Shown: positions 49,320 to 61,352, counted from the first letter of the stretch. The stretch is 64,000 bases of DNA from Pilaira anomala (GCA_025716855.1 JAIXMQ010000016.1:310001-374000), one strand, 5' to 3'. The notes: generated from the letters alone by a model not told the origin. Made by a program: numbers and translations.

Positions 49320-52300
49320 TTAGAGCCTACTATTTAATACATTAGTACAGGGAAAAGTGGCATGATTTCTATTAGTAGGATCATATTTTCCAGGACATGT
49401 GTCAATTTCACAACTTCCGCATTTGTTTACACAATAAATTCGTTTGCTTCTACCTCCACAGCTATCACTTTTACATAGGAAACATGTTTTCTTTTTCTTT
49501 TTTTGCTTTCCTGAATAATTAGGACTTTGTATTTCAAGGCTATGAGCAGGTGCGATGTAGCGAATGCGATAGATATTCGGTGACATTGTTAATACTGGAG
49601 GTAAAGGAGCTAGTGCTACAAAAGTATTGCGAGATGGCCCTGGATTTTCTATTCTCTCTTCCTCTCGAATTGTACTTGCATAAGAAAGATTCTGCGGCGT
49701 AGGTCTTGGAAGGCATTGTATGGTGCCTGCAGATTCAATTCTGGATTCGTTTTGAGTGAGATCTTTAATCCTTTGGATTTTTTGTATGTTCAACATGACA
49801 GAGTCTCCATATTTTTTCCTGTCCTCCATTACATTAAAATAAGATTCTAAATGTCTTGAAGTCTTATAGTAAATCTTCGATTGATCTTTACAAAATCTTG
49901 ACCATAGCTTGGCAAATTCAACGAAATCAGGCTTTTGTGCCTGTCCTCGAAATTTAATTAATGCCTTATGCACAGGATCAGTAATCAAAGTCTGATACAA
50001 GGCTACCTCTTCGTTTGTATGAACTGCAGTGACAGCAAGTTTAGTCTTTTGACACTGTGCTAAGTACTTGTATAAGTAGTCACCAACAGAATATCCCATA
50101 ATTGGAAGATTAGCTGAAGGCAGGGTACTTATTTGTAACAAGTTTTTGATTTCAAAATAGCTTTCTGTTGGCTCAACAGTAGATTCTGCTGGTTCGATAT
50201 CAAATTCCCTCATAACGGAAATTGGCAATGATACGATACCAAAAGTTTCTTTTGTCTGTTCGAATTCGAAAGCGTTTCCAACACGATTACAAAAATAGTT
50301 ATCAACAGGAGTATGACCAATTTTCATTTTCAAGGTATTTATGGACAGACTGAGCCATGGACTATAATGACCTTTGTGAATCTTACCAAATCTGTTTTTG
50401 GATCCAACCTATTTTTTTTTTATAATGGGATTGGTATAAAGTTTTTTTTTTTCTTTTTCTTTCTTTTTTTTTTTTTTTTTTTTTTTTTAAGAAAAAAATA
50501 TGTTATTATATAGAAACTTACATTAATATTATGGTATAATCGGTAATCTGATAGTACCATATTTGTAAGTCTAGGTCCAGCATTATAGGATGCAAACTTT
50601 TGTACTATGTTCATATGAACAGAGCCTTCTACTGAACTTGTTCCTCTGGCACATCTATACATTGTCAAGCCGTTTCTATCCGTACCAATCTCAGTATACA
50701 ATGGAGGTCCCCCTTTCAAGTCAGAGACATGACCCAGACGAATTTCTTCTAATACAGCAGCAGCATCTTTCCTAGCATCTTCATCGAAGAGGGGTCTTCC
50801 TGTTTTAATACAAATGGAGTCCCCGTAGCTTTTAAAAAGCTCATCGACTAAAGGATAGAGCTCTTCTGCAGGTGGGATGTATATTTTAACCCTTTTGAAG
50901 ACGTACTCAGGATCCGAAAGAAGCTTTGTGTTCCAATCTATACCCATAGAAACCAGATACTCTTCAACTTTCTTTTTGTCATCTGGATCCACCACAAACA
51001 GAGCATCTCTAAAACGTCTCATAAAATCTTTCGCCATACCATGCTTTAGCGAAATTTTGATCATTTGCATGACATGAAAAGCGTCTTTCAAGATACGAGA
51101 AGGAACAGTGGTTCTATCAGTAACCATATTGCTATTATTAGTGGGCTGATTGACCTCAGATTCTCTTGCAGAGGCTTCTTTGTCCTGAACATAAAAACTC
51201 TCAGAAGCTGTTTTCAAACATTTATTGTTTATCAGCGCAACAAAAGGGACTTCACCAAATGACTCAAGGGTTTTTGTCTCATCGACAGTGGCATAACAGT
51301 CCATCAACATACCTGGAATTCAAACATCGATGACTTTTACCGCACTCTTCTTTGATTTTATAGCATCTTCGGGATCAATATTTGGAAGTTTTGAAAAATC
51401 TTCAATGTAACCATAGGCCGAAGGCATCTGTCTGTTTGATGTTGATTTGGTAAATACTGCTACAAATGTACCAATATTTACTTTTCCATGAATAACGGCT
51501 TGATTGACGGTAGGAAGACAAATTACAGCATTCAAAATTTCAAGAGAAATCCAAGCATCTATTGCTGCATATTTTATTTGCTCGCTTGTCAAGAAAGGTG
51601 CTTCCCAATTACCGCATCTGATGATGGGTATTTTTGGAAGATATCTAGAAAGCACACGGCCGCAAATCTGGTCTAAACGAAGGCCACTTCTACTTATGAT
51701 GCCTTTTTGATAACAAATTGCACCAACGTCGAGCTTCCCAGATGTCTCAGGAACTTTAATACTAAAATGTCCTTTTAGTCTAGTAAAGTCGCCTGCAATG
51801 TTTTTACCGACTTTGACAATTTCTTCAGAACCAATGACATCAGCAAGATTTTCAGGGAAGGTAGAAACATCGAAAAAGTGAACTCTAAAAAGATAGATAT
51901 TTTTTTTATGACAGATTTGAATCAGGGATATACGGCTGGATGGTATCCATTCACAATCAAAACCAAGGTAAGTTTGATTAGTGGCTGCATCATCGAGAAT
52001 AATTTGACATACTCTGTTGATGTCATTAGCCACAGAATACACATCAACTTGTATGTCTTCTGGAAGCATAACTTCAGGTAACAAATTTAATTGCTGTTCT
52101 TGATCACTTTCTTTGCTTCTTCCACCCTTCCTTTTCTTTTCTACCTCTTTTACATCTTTACAAAGAGAAGGAATAACTTCTTTCAAAAAGGCTTGATCGC
52201 CAACGACATTATCCGTATAAAATAACTCAGGAGAAGGCATCCCTAATCTATGATAAGTATTCATCATTTCATTAAACTGAGGTGCCAAGTTTTCCATTTT

Positions 52301-53853
52301 TTTACAATGGGAAAGCACCATAAGTCTAATTTCCTCATATTCATTAAGCATTGTGTACAAGCAAGAGAAAGTACTGACACCGTTGATCTTGGCCATATGA
52401 TCTATGATCTTGAATGAATGGTCACCTTTAAGGATGATGCCATCCAGCATTGAAATAAGTTGATCAATTAATGGAGAAAGTTTGGAGATTATACAACTGT
52501 AAACATAGCTTAGATAGTTAGTCGAAGTACTAAACCCATTGTAAGTTGATCTATCATCGTACTTTGGAAATTCAGCAGGCGGACGTACGTTACATACTAC
52601 TATTACTGAAAAAAGAAAGAAGATTGGGGTTGGCTCTTCGGTTATCAAGAGCAATATAGTATTGAAGCTGCAGCTCATCGTATCTTTCAGTATGCATTAT
52701 ACGAAGAATCTTAGACATACGATGAGGACCGATTCCGTGTTGAAAGGCGGGTCTCATCAATTTTATCATACTTTCGATACACCAGATTTATGAGTGAGGA
52801 CTGCTGGGAATTCTGCCTGCAAGTCCAGATTGATCTGCTTCATGAAGCCATCATGATATCCATTGAAAAAATGCTTCTTGCTACCCTTACAGACGTAGCG
52901 CATTGTCATGAGATAAAACGAACTTAAATTCAAAAAAAAAAATGTGAAAAGATGCTTATAACTCAATAACACTAAAACTTACTCAAATAAATCAACAACC
53001 CTTCTAGCTCTTGGATTGTTACAATGTCCTTTCACTTCAATATCACTCTTACAATAAGGACACTTAAGATTACTTTGTAATTTATGAGGAATCCAAATAA
53101 ACACTCTAGGAATACACAAGGAGTTTGGGTTGATGGTACTCTCTTGCAAAACAAAATAAGCTGAAGTCGGATAAATCCAAAAGTTTTTTTTTTGAGGAAC
53201 TGGTCAGATATTTCCCCTTCTCTCATCTTTCTCTGAATCTCGGCAAGATATTTGTCTATTACACTGCCCTCGGGGACAGATCCAACCTCAGAGTCTATTT
53301 GTTGGAATTCATTTTCATTTAATTCAACACTCTCAGCTTCTTCAATGTCGTTATTCTCTATCTCTTCAACTTCATCACTCTCTAATTGCTGAGTCTCTTT
53401 ATCGTCCTGATGAATTGCGGATACGAAATTGTTTTCAGGTATAACAATGTCAGCTTCCTCAGACTGCTGCTCTAAAACATTTGCTTCTTCAATTATAGTA
53501 TTAGTAACAGTATTCAAGCTTAACACTTGTTCATTAGCAGTTTCTGTCAAAGTGTCCTGGCTTAAACGAATAAAATACTGTAACTGTTCATCAGTAAGAG
53601 GATCAGTTTGAGTTTCTACTGTACAGGTTTTAGCCTATTGTAACGTTAGTTCCAGTTTAAATGCACATGTATGGTCCTTTAGAATCTTACAGGTAAAACA
53701 GGTGAAGTATTAACGAGGAACGTATCTAAAAAAGACTGATTCTCGATCTGGTGTTTTTTTTCGGCCAGCTGAATGACCTTCTCGGTTTTTTGTTCCTTCG
53801 GGTCTTCCTCTCTTCCTGTTCCCATTAGGGTTTGTAGAGTTAGCACTGCTCAT
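49320..53853 (-). pseudogene. Degenerate AT-hook / DUF6729-like / DEDDy exonuclease / transposase-like fusion gene
   Basis: Minus-strand gene remnant. N-terminus: AT-hook peptide RKRGRPEGTKN (from 53853) overlaps another frame starting at 53825 that splices cleanly (53691|53634) into an acidic region. A Cys-containing DUF6729-like region follows (about 53185-52770: FWIYPTSAYFVLQ, LKCPYCKSDIEVKGHCNNPR, MRYVCKGSK). A WRN-type DEDDy exonuclease spans about 52000-51480: LGFDCEW, VGKNIAGDFTRL, YAAIDAW. A transposase-like domain spans 51319-50522: FHVMQMIKISLKHGMAKDFM, RGTSSVEGSVH. After an intron (50521-50409) it continues to 49320 (KNRFGKIHKGHYSPWL), ending in a Cys-rich tail (CFLCKSDSCGG, CVNKCGSCEIDTCPG). 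Lesions: frame breaks near 53190, 52768 and 52600 and an in-frame TGA at 51320-51322. The catalytic exonuclease residues are intact. Confidence 0.7.
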
Positions 53854-54156
53854 TTAAAGGTTTTTTTTTATATTATTGTTAAGAGCTGTCTAGGGAAAGT
53901 TGAGCCCGAACACGAATTAAAAAAAAAGGCTCGCAAGTGATCTAACCATTTTGGGTTATACAAAATGAGAGCTTTTGGTTGGCCTGTTATAGACTTTTAA
54001 AGCGATTTTATTGGATAAAGTCTCCCCTGCCACAGGCTCACCGTCCAAATTTGATTTATATTTTAGAAAACCTTAGTTTATTTGTTTCTGTATCTTTTTC
54101 TTTAATTTTTTTTTTTTACTCTTTTGATTCATTTCTATATACACGCAATAAGAAAT
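53854..54156. other. Intergenic region, divergent start of exonuclease-transposase remnant and CSN2
   Basis: About 300 bp with T-rich leaders. No gene. It shows no clear inverted match to the palindromes at 49.1-49.2 kb. Confidence 0.4.
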
Positions 54157-56103
54157 ATGAGTGACGACGACGACTTTATGCTTGAAGACGAGGAGGAGGT
54201 TTGTCTTTCAATTTTGTGTTGTTTGACACGTACTATTACTGATTAAAAAAAAAAAGGACTATGATTTTGACTATGAAGATGACGAAGAAGAAGAGCCAGA
54301 CGTAGACTTGGAAAACAAGTACTATAATGCTAAAGGTACGTCTGAGGTTGTTTTCTTTTCATTATTTACTTTATATTAATGATAAAATATAGCTAGAAAA
54401 GAAGAAGATCCCAAAGAAGCCTTATTAGAGTTTCAACGTGTAGTTGATACAGAAGAAACTAAAGGAGACTGGTAAAATAAAAAAGAGAAACTCCTCCCCT
54501 CCTCTTTTTTTTTTTCTTAACTTATATTATTATTTTGAAGGGGATTTAAGTCATTGAAACAAATGATCAAGATATCATTTCAACAAAACAACTTTGACGA
54601 CACATTAAAATACTACCGCGAATTATTAACGTACATCAAATCGGCCGTGACTCGAAACTATAGCGAAAAGAGTATTAATAATATATTGGATAATGTATCA
54701 TCAGCGGATAATATGGTGTTTATGGAAAAGTTTTATGAGATTACGATGGAGTCTTTAGCCGAGACAAAGAATGAAAGACTTTGGGTGAAGACAAATTTGA
54801 AATTAGCTAAGCTTTGGTTGGATAGAAAGGAATATGGTAGATTGAATAAGATCTTGAAGCAACTTCATGCAGCTTGTCAAAAGGATGATGGAACGGATGA
54901 TCAGAGAAAGGGTACACATTTGTTGGAAGTGCTTGCTTTAGAAATTCAAATGTATACGGAAACGAAAAACAATAAGAAATTAAAGGTAAACGAGTGCGTA
55001 CGAAGAAAAAAAAAAAAACTGTATTATTTCCTGTATTCATTGTTTTATTTTGCATAATAGGAACTATATCAACAATGTCTTTCTGTAAAATCAGCTATTC
55101 CTCATCCTCGTATTATGGGTGTGATTCGTGAATGTGGTGGCAAAATGCATATGAGTGAAAGTAAAGATTGAGTAATTTATCTTCGAATGAATCATCTTAT
55201 ATGTATCTTTTTTTACATTAGAACAATGGGACGATGCTCAAACTGATTTCTTTGAATCTTTCAAAAACTACGATGAAGCAGGTAGCCCTCAACGTATTCA
55301 AGTATTAAAGTAAAGTTTAGCATCTGAGGGTTATATCTATCAATTATTAACCTATATGTATACATTAGGTATCTTGTACTTGCCAACATGTTGACCGAAA
55401 GTCAAATTAACCCATTTGATTCTCAAGAAACCAAACCGTAAGTTAATTCTTTTTTTTTTTTATTAATAAGCATGTAAAGCTCATATTTTTTATGTAAAGG
55501 TACAAGAATGATAAGGAAATTGAGGCCATGACAAATTTAGTCAGTGCTTATCAAAAGAAAGAAATTAACGAATTCGAGCATATATTAAAAGGTAAAAATA
55601 AATCATAGTGTATCAAGTGAAGAATAATCATATATATTACTTTTTTTTTTTAGTCAATCAAAAATCGATTATGGGGGATCCTTTTATTCGAACTTACATT
55701 GATGATGTATTAAGAAATATTCGTACTCAAGTCTTGATCAAGTTGATTAAACCTTACACGAGTATAGAAATCTCATTTATTTCCAAAGTAAGTTTCTTTA
55801 TAAATTATACATGTTTTTCAATTCTTAACAATGATATAGCAATTAAATATACCTACTGAAGATGTGGAAGAACTTTTGGTGGGCTTAATTTTGGATGAAA
55901 GAATTTCAGGACAAATTGATCAAGTACATAATCGACTGGTATTAGAGAGAAGGTAAAAGGAGATAGATACAAACATATATAACAAACGCATTACTTAAAA
56001 CCTCGTTTATAGATCGACAGATGCATACAAATATGAAGCATTGGATGCTTGGTCTAACAATGTATCCAATTTATGTAAAACTGTGATTGGAAAAGCAACA
56101 TAA
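54157..56103 (+). CDS. CSN2: COP9 signalosome complex subunit 2
   Basis: PCI-domain subunit of the cullin deneddylase. Eleven exons: 54157-54198, 54257-54335, 54393-54471, 54541-54985, 55061-55160, 55222-55309, 55369-55437, 55500-55591, 55654-55787, 55840-55952, 56013-56103; 443 aa, the same length as animal CSN2. The acidic N-terminus [20 protein letters not shown] is followed by [60 protein letters not shown] and, in the PCI/winged-helix part, [40 protein letters not shown]. Every junction is in phase and matches family continuity. Intron 1 has an A-rich rather than pyrimidine-rich 3' end. Confidence 0.95.
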
Positions 56104-56118
56104 AATTTTATTTCTAAA

Positions 56119-56328
56119 TTAATATCCGAAGTTATTTTCTTGATTAAATCCAATATCGTTCAATGCTAATAATAACTGTTTACGAGCTGTTGCTATATCT
56201 TCATAATCTAAAGCGCTAATAGCCCATCTTGAGTTCTTTTGAGCAGATGCAATCTTTTCTTCACTGATTGCGTTAGAGGGTGCAGAGATTTGGGGAATAA
56301 TAGGGGCTACTTGAGGAGTAACAAAGGG

Positions 56329-56359
<31 letters not shown>

Positions 56360-57291
56360 GGAGCAGCGGGAGGAGGGGCATGCACAATGGGAGCAGGTGG
56401 AGGGGCAACAGGCGTAGTAGGTTGTGGAGTTACTGGGAATTGTGGAGGACTACTAGGTACATCTGATGTATAGTTGGGTTGCTGTGGTAACGGTGCAGTA
56501 AAGTTAGAAGGTGGGCTAGGGAATTCTGAGATAGAAGGAACATTTTCGTTAAGATCTTCTCCTGGTGCTCCCGGTGTAGGTGTACGTCCTTCACGCAATG
56601 CTTTCATGATATCAGCAGCCTTCCATTTAGAATATTTAATCTTGGCTTCAACCTGTAAAAAGTATACAACATGAATATTTTGTTTTTTTCTCTCGTTATT
56701 ATTTAAAGTATTACCTCGGGATCAAGTTCACCAAAGGTTTTTAAAAGCTCTAAAAAGATGGAAGCGGCTAAGAAGGTCTTGGCAGTTTTCCTATTCTAAC
56801 GCTTTAGTCTTTTTTTATTTATTTCTTTTATTTAACCCATACACAAAGCTTACTTGCTTGCTTTTCCTGAACGATCTTCGTTATCCGCGTTTAAAAATAC
56901 TTTTAAAGCAAAGTTTTCTACATGAGCATAACCAACCAAGTCATCTGTAATAGCTTCGTTTTCACCAATAGACTTCTTTTGCTAGATTGAAATAAAACAA
57001 AAAACATAAGTAAAAATAGTAAAAAAAAAAAAAAAGAAAAGTATATCATTACGTTCTCTAATGCGTCGAGTAAGTGGGTCAAATATTCGTTGGTTTCTTT
57101 GTTTCTGGGACCTTTGGCAATAGCCAATTTAGCCGCATAATATTGTGCTATATAACGATTAGAATATGTTTCTTTTTAGGAAGAAGTTAAAAGTATTTAC
57201 CATAGTAAGAAACAACAGGATCTCTTGACATCAGCTCTTGGCCACGTTGAACATAAGGCGTTATGTATTTTAAATCAGCTGGAATTTCCAT
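56119..57291 (-). CDS. VTA1: Vta1 / LIP5, ESCRT-III-Vps4 regulator
   Basis: Activates Vps4 in multivesicular-body sorting. Five exons (transcript order): 57291-57201, 57147-57053, 56981-56854, 56790-56715, 56652-56119; 307 aa. The N-terminal MIT-like domain is clear: MEIPADLKYITPYVQRGQEL, YYAAKLAIAKGPRNKETNEY, NEAITDDLVGYAHVENFALK, KTAKTFLAASIFLELLKTFG and KIKYSKWKAADIMKALREGR. A Pro/Gln-rich linker (with poly-Q) leads to the C-terminal VSL domain, SRWAISALDYEDIATARKQL. The order MIT-linker-VSL and length match the family. It converges with CSN2, with only 15 bp between stop codons. Confidence 0.93.
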
Positions 57292-57990
57292 TTTTTTTTT
57301 CTATGTATCGTTTTTAAGAGAAGAAAAGAATATACACACTTTTCTATTTTACTTCTTTTTGCAGGTCGAGATTATTTCGGTCTCCGAGAACAGCTGCTTT
57401 CGTATTTGTGTTCCATCTTTTATTGTTTGTATCTGCTATTTATGAGTGAGAAATGTATCCAGTAGTTCAAAAATACGTAGTTGATAATGTGTATTAATTA
57501 TCTATTTAACTGACAAGCAAGTTTAATTTCGTGATTATTTAAAGTCGCGTTTCTTTATGAAAAGTATCTTTTTTGTACCTGACGTAATTTATACTTATTT
57601 TGGAACTATTGGACGTGTACATATTATATACTACTCTTACAAGTATTTCACGTTTTAAGAACATTGGGGACAGATAAATATCTGGTACATTTTTATAATC
57701 TCTCGATAAATAGTTAAATAAAGCAAATGGTTCTGTAGTAAAATGATCTTTTTTGTCAAAGAGTCTTTGTCCCTTAATTTAAGTTTATTTTGACATCTAG
57801 TGAATTTAAAGTATGCTATATATGTAACCTCATTTTATATGGTTTATTATCAAACCCATGTTTTTTTTTTGAAAAGTTGGTAAATAAATTCATGAGCGCA
57901 TGCTGTCTTCGTTCATTTATCACATATAAGTAACGCATTTATTTTTCACAAAATATTTTATACATATCAAAAACAAAAATTTTGCTTAAA
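57292..57990. other. Intergenic region upstream of Vta1 and small gene
   Basis: About 700 bp, AT-rich, containing both divergent promoters. No gene is recognised. Confidence 0.4.
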
Positions 57991-58257
57991 ATGCCTCCTA
58001 TTCACTTTCAACAAGAAAATCTCAGAAAAATGAATCACGCCCATATGCATCAACTAGCCACTGGAAGATATGCTGAAGAAATCTTGAAACAATTTGCAGC
58101 TCGATGCACTGTTGAAGATCAGTAAGTGTTATTAATTACGGCTCTAAATAAAATATACTAATTTTTTTTCTTTTTAGTTAGTCCTGTTTGGTTGTTGGTT
58201 ATGGATGCAGATAATGAAGAGTATAAGGCTTACTTTTCAGAGGGAGAATTAGCATAA
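57991..58257 (+). CDS. Small two-exon protein of unknown function (68 aa)
   Basis: Exons 57991-58121 and 58182-58257. The protein runs MPPIHFQQENLRKMNHAHMH ... GRYAEEILKQFAARCTVEDH, then PVWLLVMDADNEEYKAYFSE and ends GELA. It has no signal peptide or TM and is predicted partly helical. Support: a GTAAGT donor, a pyrimidine tract and AG acceptor, phase-correct joining and protein-like composition. The acceptor is doubled, TTAGTTAG: using the first AG gives an immediate stop after His44, the second gives the 68-aa form. I recognise no family. It lies in a repeat-rich region, so it may be lineage-specific. Confidence 0.55.
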
Positions 58258-58720
58258 ATTAGAAGCTGGAGATTTGCGGATTAATACATCATTGATACAC
58301 CCCCATATATTTAATAATTAAACAGTGTGTGTTTATTGAATAAGATAATCTCTTTTTTTTTTCTGTAAGAATAACGATTTTTGTGGTAAATTCTCGTGAA
58401 ATCTATTACATAATAAACAAGTAGAAGAATATAACATAACTAAACCTGAAATAATCTACCACATATGATATTATTACAAATTTTCTTTCCTTCAAAATTA
58501 AGGTTTTTATTGCGTATTATTTCTTTTATGAACTATCGAACTTGTTATGTATGTAGAAGTGATGGATATTATGTCTTAGAGTCCATCTTGTTCTACTAGA
58601 TTTAAACAAGTTTTGTACGTCTTTATTTATATGTTTCTAAAAATGAATTCATGTCATAAATAGATAAACTAGTTTTACATAGGCAACTTTTTTTTTTATA
58701 TGTATATATTTTGTTTGATT
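58258..58720. other. Intergenic AT-rich spacer
   Basis: No gene or repeat recognised. Confidence 0.35.
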
Positions 58721-58774
58721 TTCTTAATTTTTCTTTTCAACTCTTTATCTTCTTTTGATATTGTTTATTTTTCA

Positions 58775-59278
58775 ATGAAACCGACTACTATACCTGCTTT
58801 ACTAAAGATGGAAAAAATTTCAGACTTCTGTGGCCTTAAATCGTGTCATAACACTACTGAAATATACGCACTTTTTTTATAGGTGCTGAAACAACCCAAA
58901 AAGCTGACGGGGGGATCCTGATAAAAGAAACGGACTCTCCGTTTCTTGTTATAGAAGCTAAAAAACCCGACGTTACTGAAGAATTAAAACGTCGGGATTT
59001 GTACAAACTTCCTGTTAGTTTAAAAAGAGCATGGACAAAAAAGAAGTATTGTTGCCGGTTAGTTAATTTTTTATAGAGATATAACTGTTCAATTGACTTT
59101 AAGTTTTCTAGGCACATATGTCGGCATATATATCTTTTATGAAACAACAGGAAGTAATTTTATCATCGCACAGTTATTTTCATTCACTGTGCCAGATAGT
59201 AATTGTGAATTTTCAAATCTCTCAAAAATTTATTCCATTTTGTCAAAAACTGAAGTAGTTAAGTCTTACGAAATATAA
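58775..59278 (+). pseudogene. Truncated gene remnant with PD-(D/E)XK-like segment
   Basis: The leader and first codons (58721-58800) closely match, inverted, the start of the remnant at 61714-63726. Then come an AATTTCAGACTTCTGTGG block shared with forward 63090-63117 on the other strand, and an exon 58883-59057 reading AETTQKADGGILIKETDSPF, then LVIEAKKPDVTEELKRRD. The spacing Asp-(about 12)-Glu-x-Lys (ADGG...VIEAKK) is that of restriction-endonuclease-fold nucleases. A last piece (59112-59278, GTYVGIYIFYETTGSNFIIA) ends with a stop, but its frame does not match the donor at 59058. Probably a deletion-bearing pseudogene; the nuclease assignment is tentative. Confidence 0.4.
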
Positions 59279-59280
59279 AC

Positions 59281-59574
59281 TTATATTATGTAGAATCTTA
59301 CAAATTTCAATTTCACAGGAAATCATCAAGGAAGTTCTGAAAGACATAATTCAGATTTAACTTATTTTTCTTCCGCCTTTTTCTTCTTCTCCTTTTATAT
59401 ATTTATATATATACTCGATGTGCTTCCCTTCTGTCTTTTTTTTTTCTTGTTTTTTTTTTCTTGTTTTTTTTTTCTTAGATGTATTTTTTCTCTTTTATGT
59501 AATAAATTTGTTATATAAAAATAAACCTTTAAGGTTCTATAAATGTTCGACATATTATATATAGAGAAATAATG
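59281..59574. other. Short AT-rich spacer before repeat copy 2
   Basis: T/C-rich low-complexity, with a TTTTTTTTTCTTG unit repeated around 59437-59476. No gene. Confidence 0.4.
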
Positions 59575-61352
59575 ACAGCAATATTAAGCTCTTTTGCCAG
59601 AATAATTTTAAAAAAAAAGTTTTATTGTAAACAGCGGAAATCATGTTGGATTCTTTTTCAAATAAAAAAAAATGCATAGCAAGATGTACCTATATATTTT
59701 TTCCTTACGAATTACTTACAATAATGATGTACTTTTACATAGAAAACTATATCATGAAATTTTCATCGTCAAGATAGTATGTAGTAACCACATTTTTTTT
59801 ATTGGATTGTATCATAAATATAAAGAATATCTACTTTTTTTTTTTTTTTTTTTTTACTTTTTCCAAACAAAACAACTAAAACTTATATCTAATTTTAAAG
59901 GTATGTTTTTTTCAAAAGTTTTTATATTGTCTTGTGTTTCTTTATTTTACACCTGTTGATTAAACATAAATTCATGCCTATATTTTCCCAATACTTGTTT
60001 ATGCAAATAAAACACCTTTTTAGGCAATGTTAATATATGATTGGATGACTCATTTTCTTCTACGGGCTTCTATGCTTTCTTATTGGCTTGATTTATGGAG
60101 CTAAAAAAAAATTATAAAACGATAGGTTCCCACCACTTACTCTTTCTTTACCTCTGTTCACATTTTAAAAAAATTGATACTTTTTATATTATAATATCTT
60201 GAATTCTGCCGTAAGTAAAAAAAAAGAAAAGATGCATTTTAATACATTTTGCTGATGAAACTCTTCTTTCAGTGTAGTTTGGTTGTTGTGAATGTAACGT
60301 GTGGCTACATATGTATCTTTTTTTTTGAGATGTGGGACTGAAGGGAAGCCTAACGTGAGAGTACGCATCTTACATTCTTACGAGTGTAGGGTAGTAGCTT
60401 GGGATATGAGTGGGTGATGCATTCTAATACATCTTCTGTGGGTCGTACAGATGCTTCTCATCTTGGGGTCTGAGGGTAATTATTAATGGTGGTTGTGTCC
60501 TCTGCGTCTCTTTCCAATCTACTGATGATACTTCCCGGGGGTTGAATCGGGATGTTTGGCTGAAAGTGTAATTATGTATCTTGGGAAAAAAACGTTAGAA
60601 CTTCCTGGTCAGTAGGGGTCATTATTATTTTATTATGTTGCTTGAGAGTTGAGTGGGAGAACAATATGGTACATTTTAATGATGTATCATTCGGGGTCTG
60701 GGGGCTTTTTTTTCATTTTTGGGAGTAGATATGTATGTCTTTACCTTCTCGTGGTTACTCCTGTCAGTAAAAGTATATTACTTTGAAGCCAAAATTGACA
60801 TACTTAATATTAAATAAAAATATATCTTTAAACTATAAAACTTGTGTCTTTTTTTGTCTTATTCTTAAAGCTTTTTACATATCTTGTTCTGAAAGTAATT
60901 GTTTATTTAAAAACTCATGTAGAAAAAACGAACGTTCTCTTAAGCGTATCCATGTAGGCAGGTGTTATTTATTTATGGAAATATGTGTGTATACAGTTCT
61001 ATCTTTTTTTTTTCTATTACCCATAGATGTTTAATCTTATTTAAAAGTTAAAACTAAAAATGTTACGTGTTAATCCCAACCTCGACGTCAATGTTCGTGT
61101 TTATGTAAGTTTACGTTTCATAAAGGACAAGGAGGTAAAAGAGGTATTGAAGCAGAAGTAGTACGACTTAAGATTTACTCGTCGTCTTAGCTTCAAAGGA
61201 GAAACTGTCAATCGAGCTGAAATCAATGGTGAAGGTGGCTCCTGTCTTGGTAGATAACGGCCTTCAAGAAGAGGAAGGTTATAAATCCGAAAAATCCAAG
61301 CTACATTTAGTGAATGCAAAATATTGTTATCTTGTGGATTACTTTATGTTTC
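59575..61352 (-). repeat. Copy 2 of the 1.75-kb dispersed repeat (inverted partner of 12403-14136)
   Basis: Inverted copy of the element at 12403-14136, about 45 kb away, with collinear landmarks: T/C-rich A/T part first, then the GC-richer block (60290-60700), then the block ending ATTACTTTATGTTT. Differences are substitutions and homopolymer lengths. An ATG-initiated stretch at 61062 (MLRVNPNLDVNVRVY) is immediately followed by GTAAGT, hinting at an ancestral exon, but downstream frames are broken. Flanks differ from copy 1. Confidence 0.8.
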
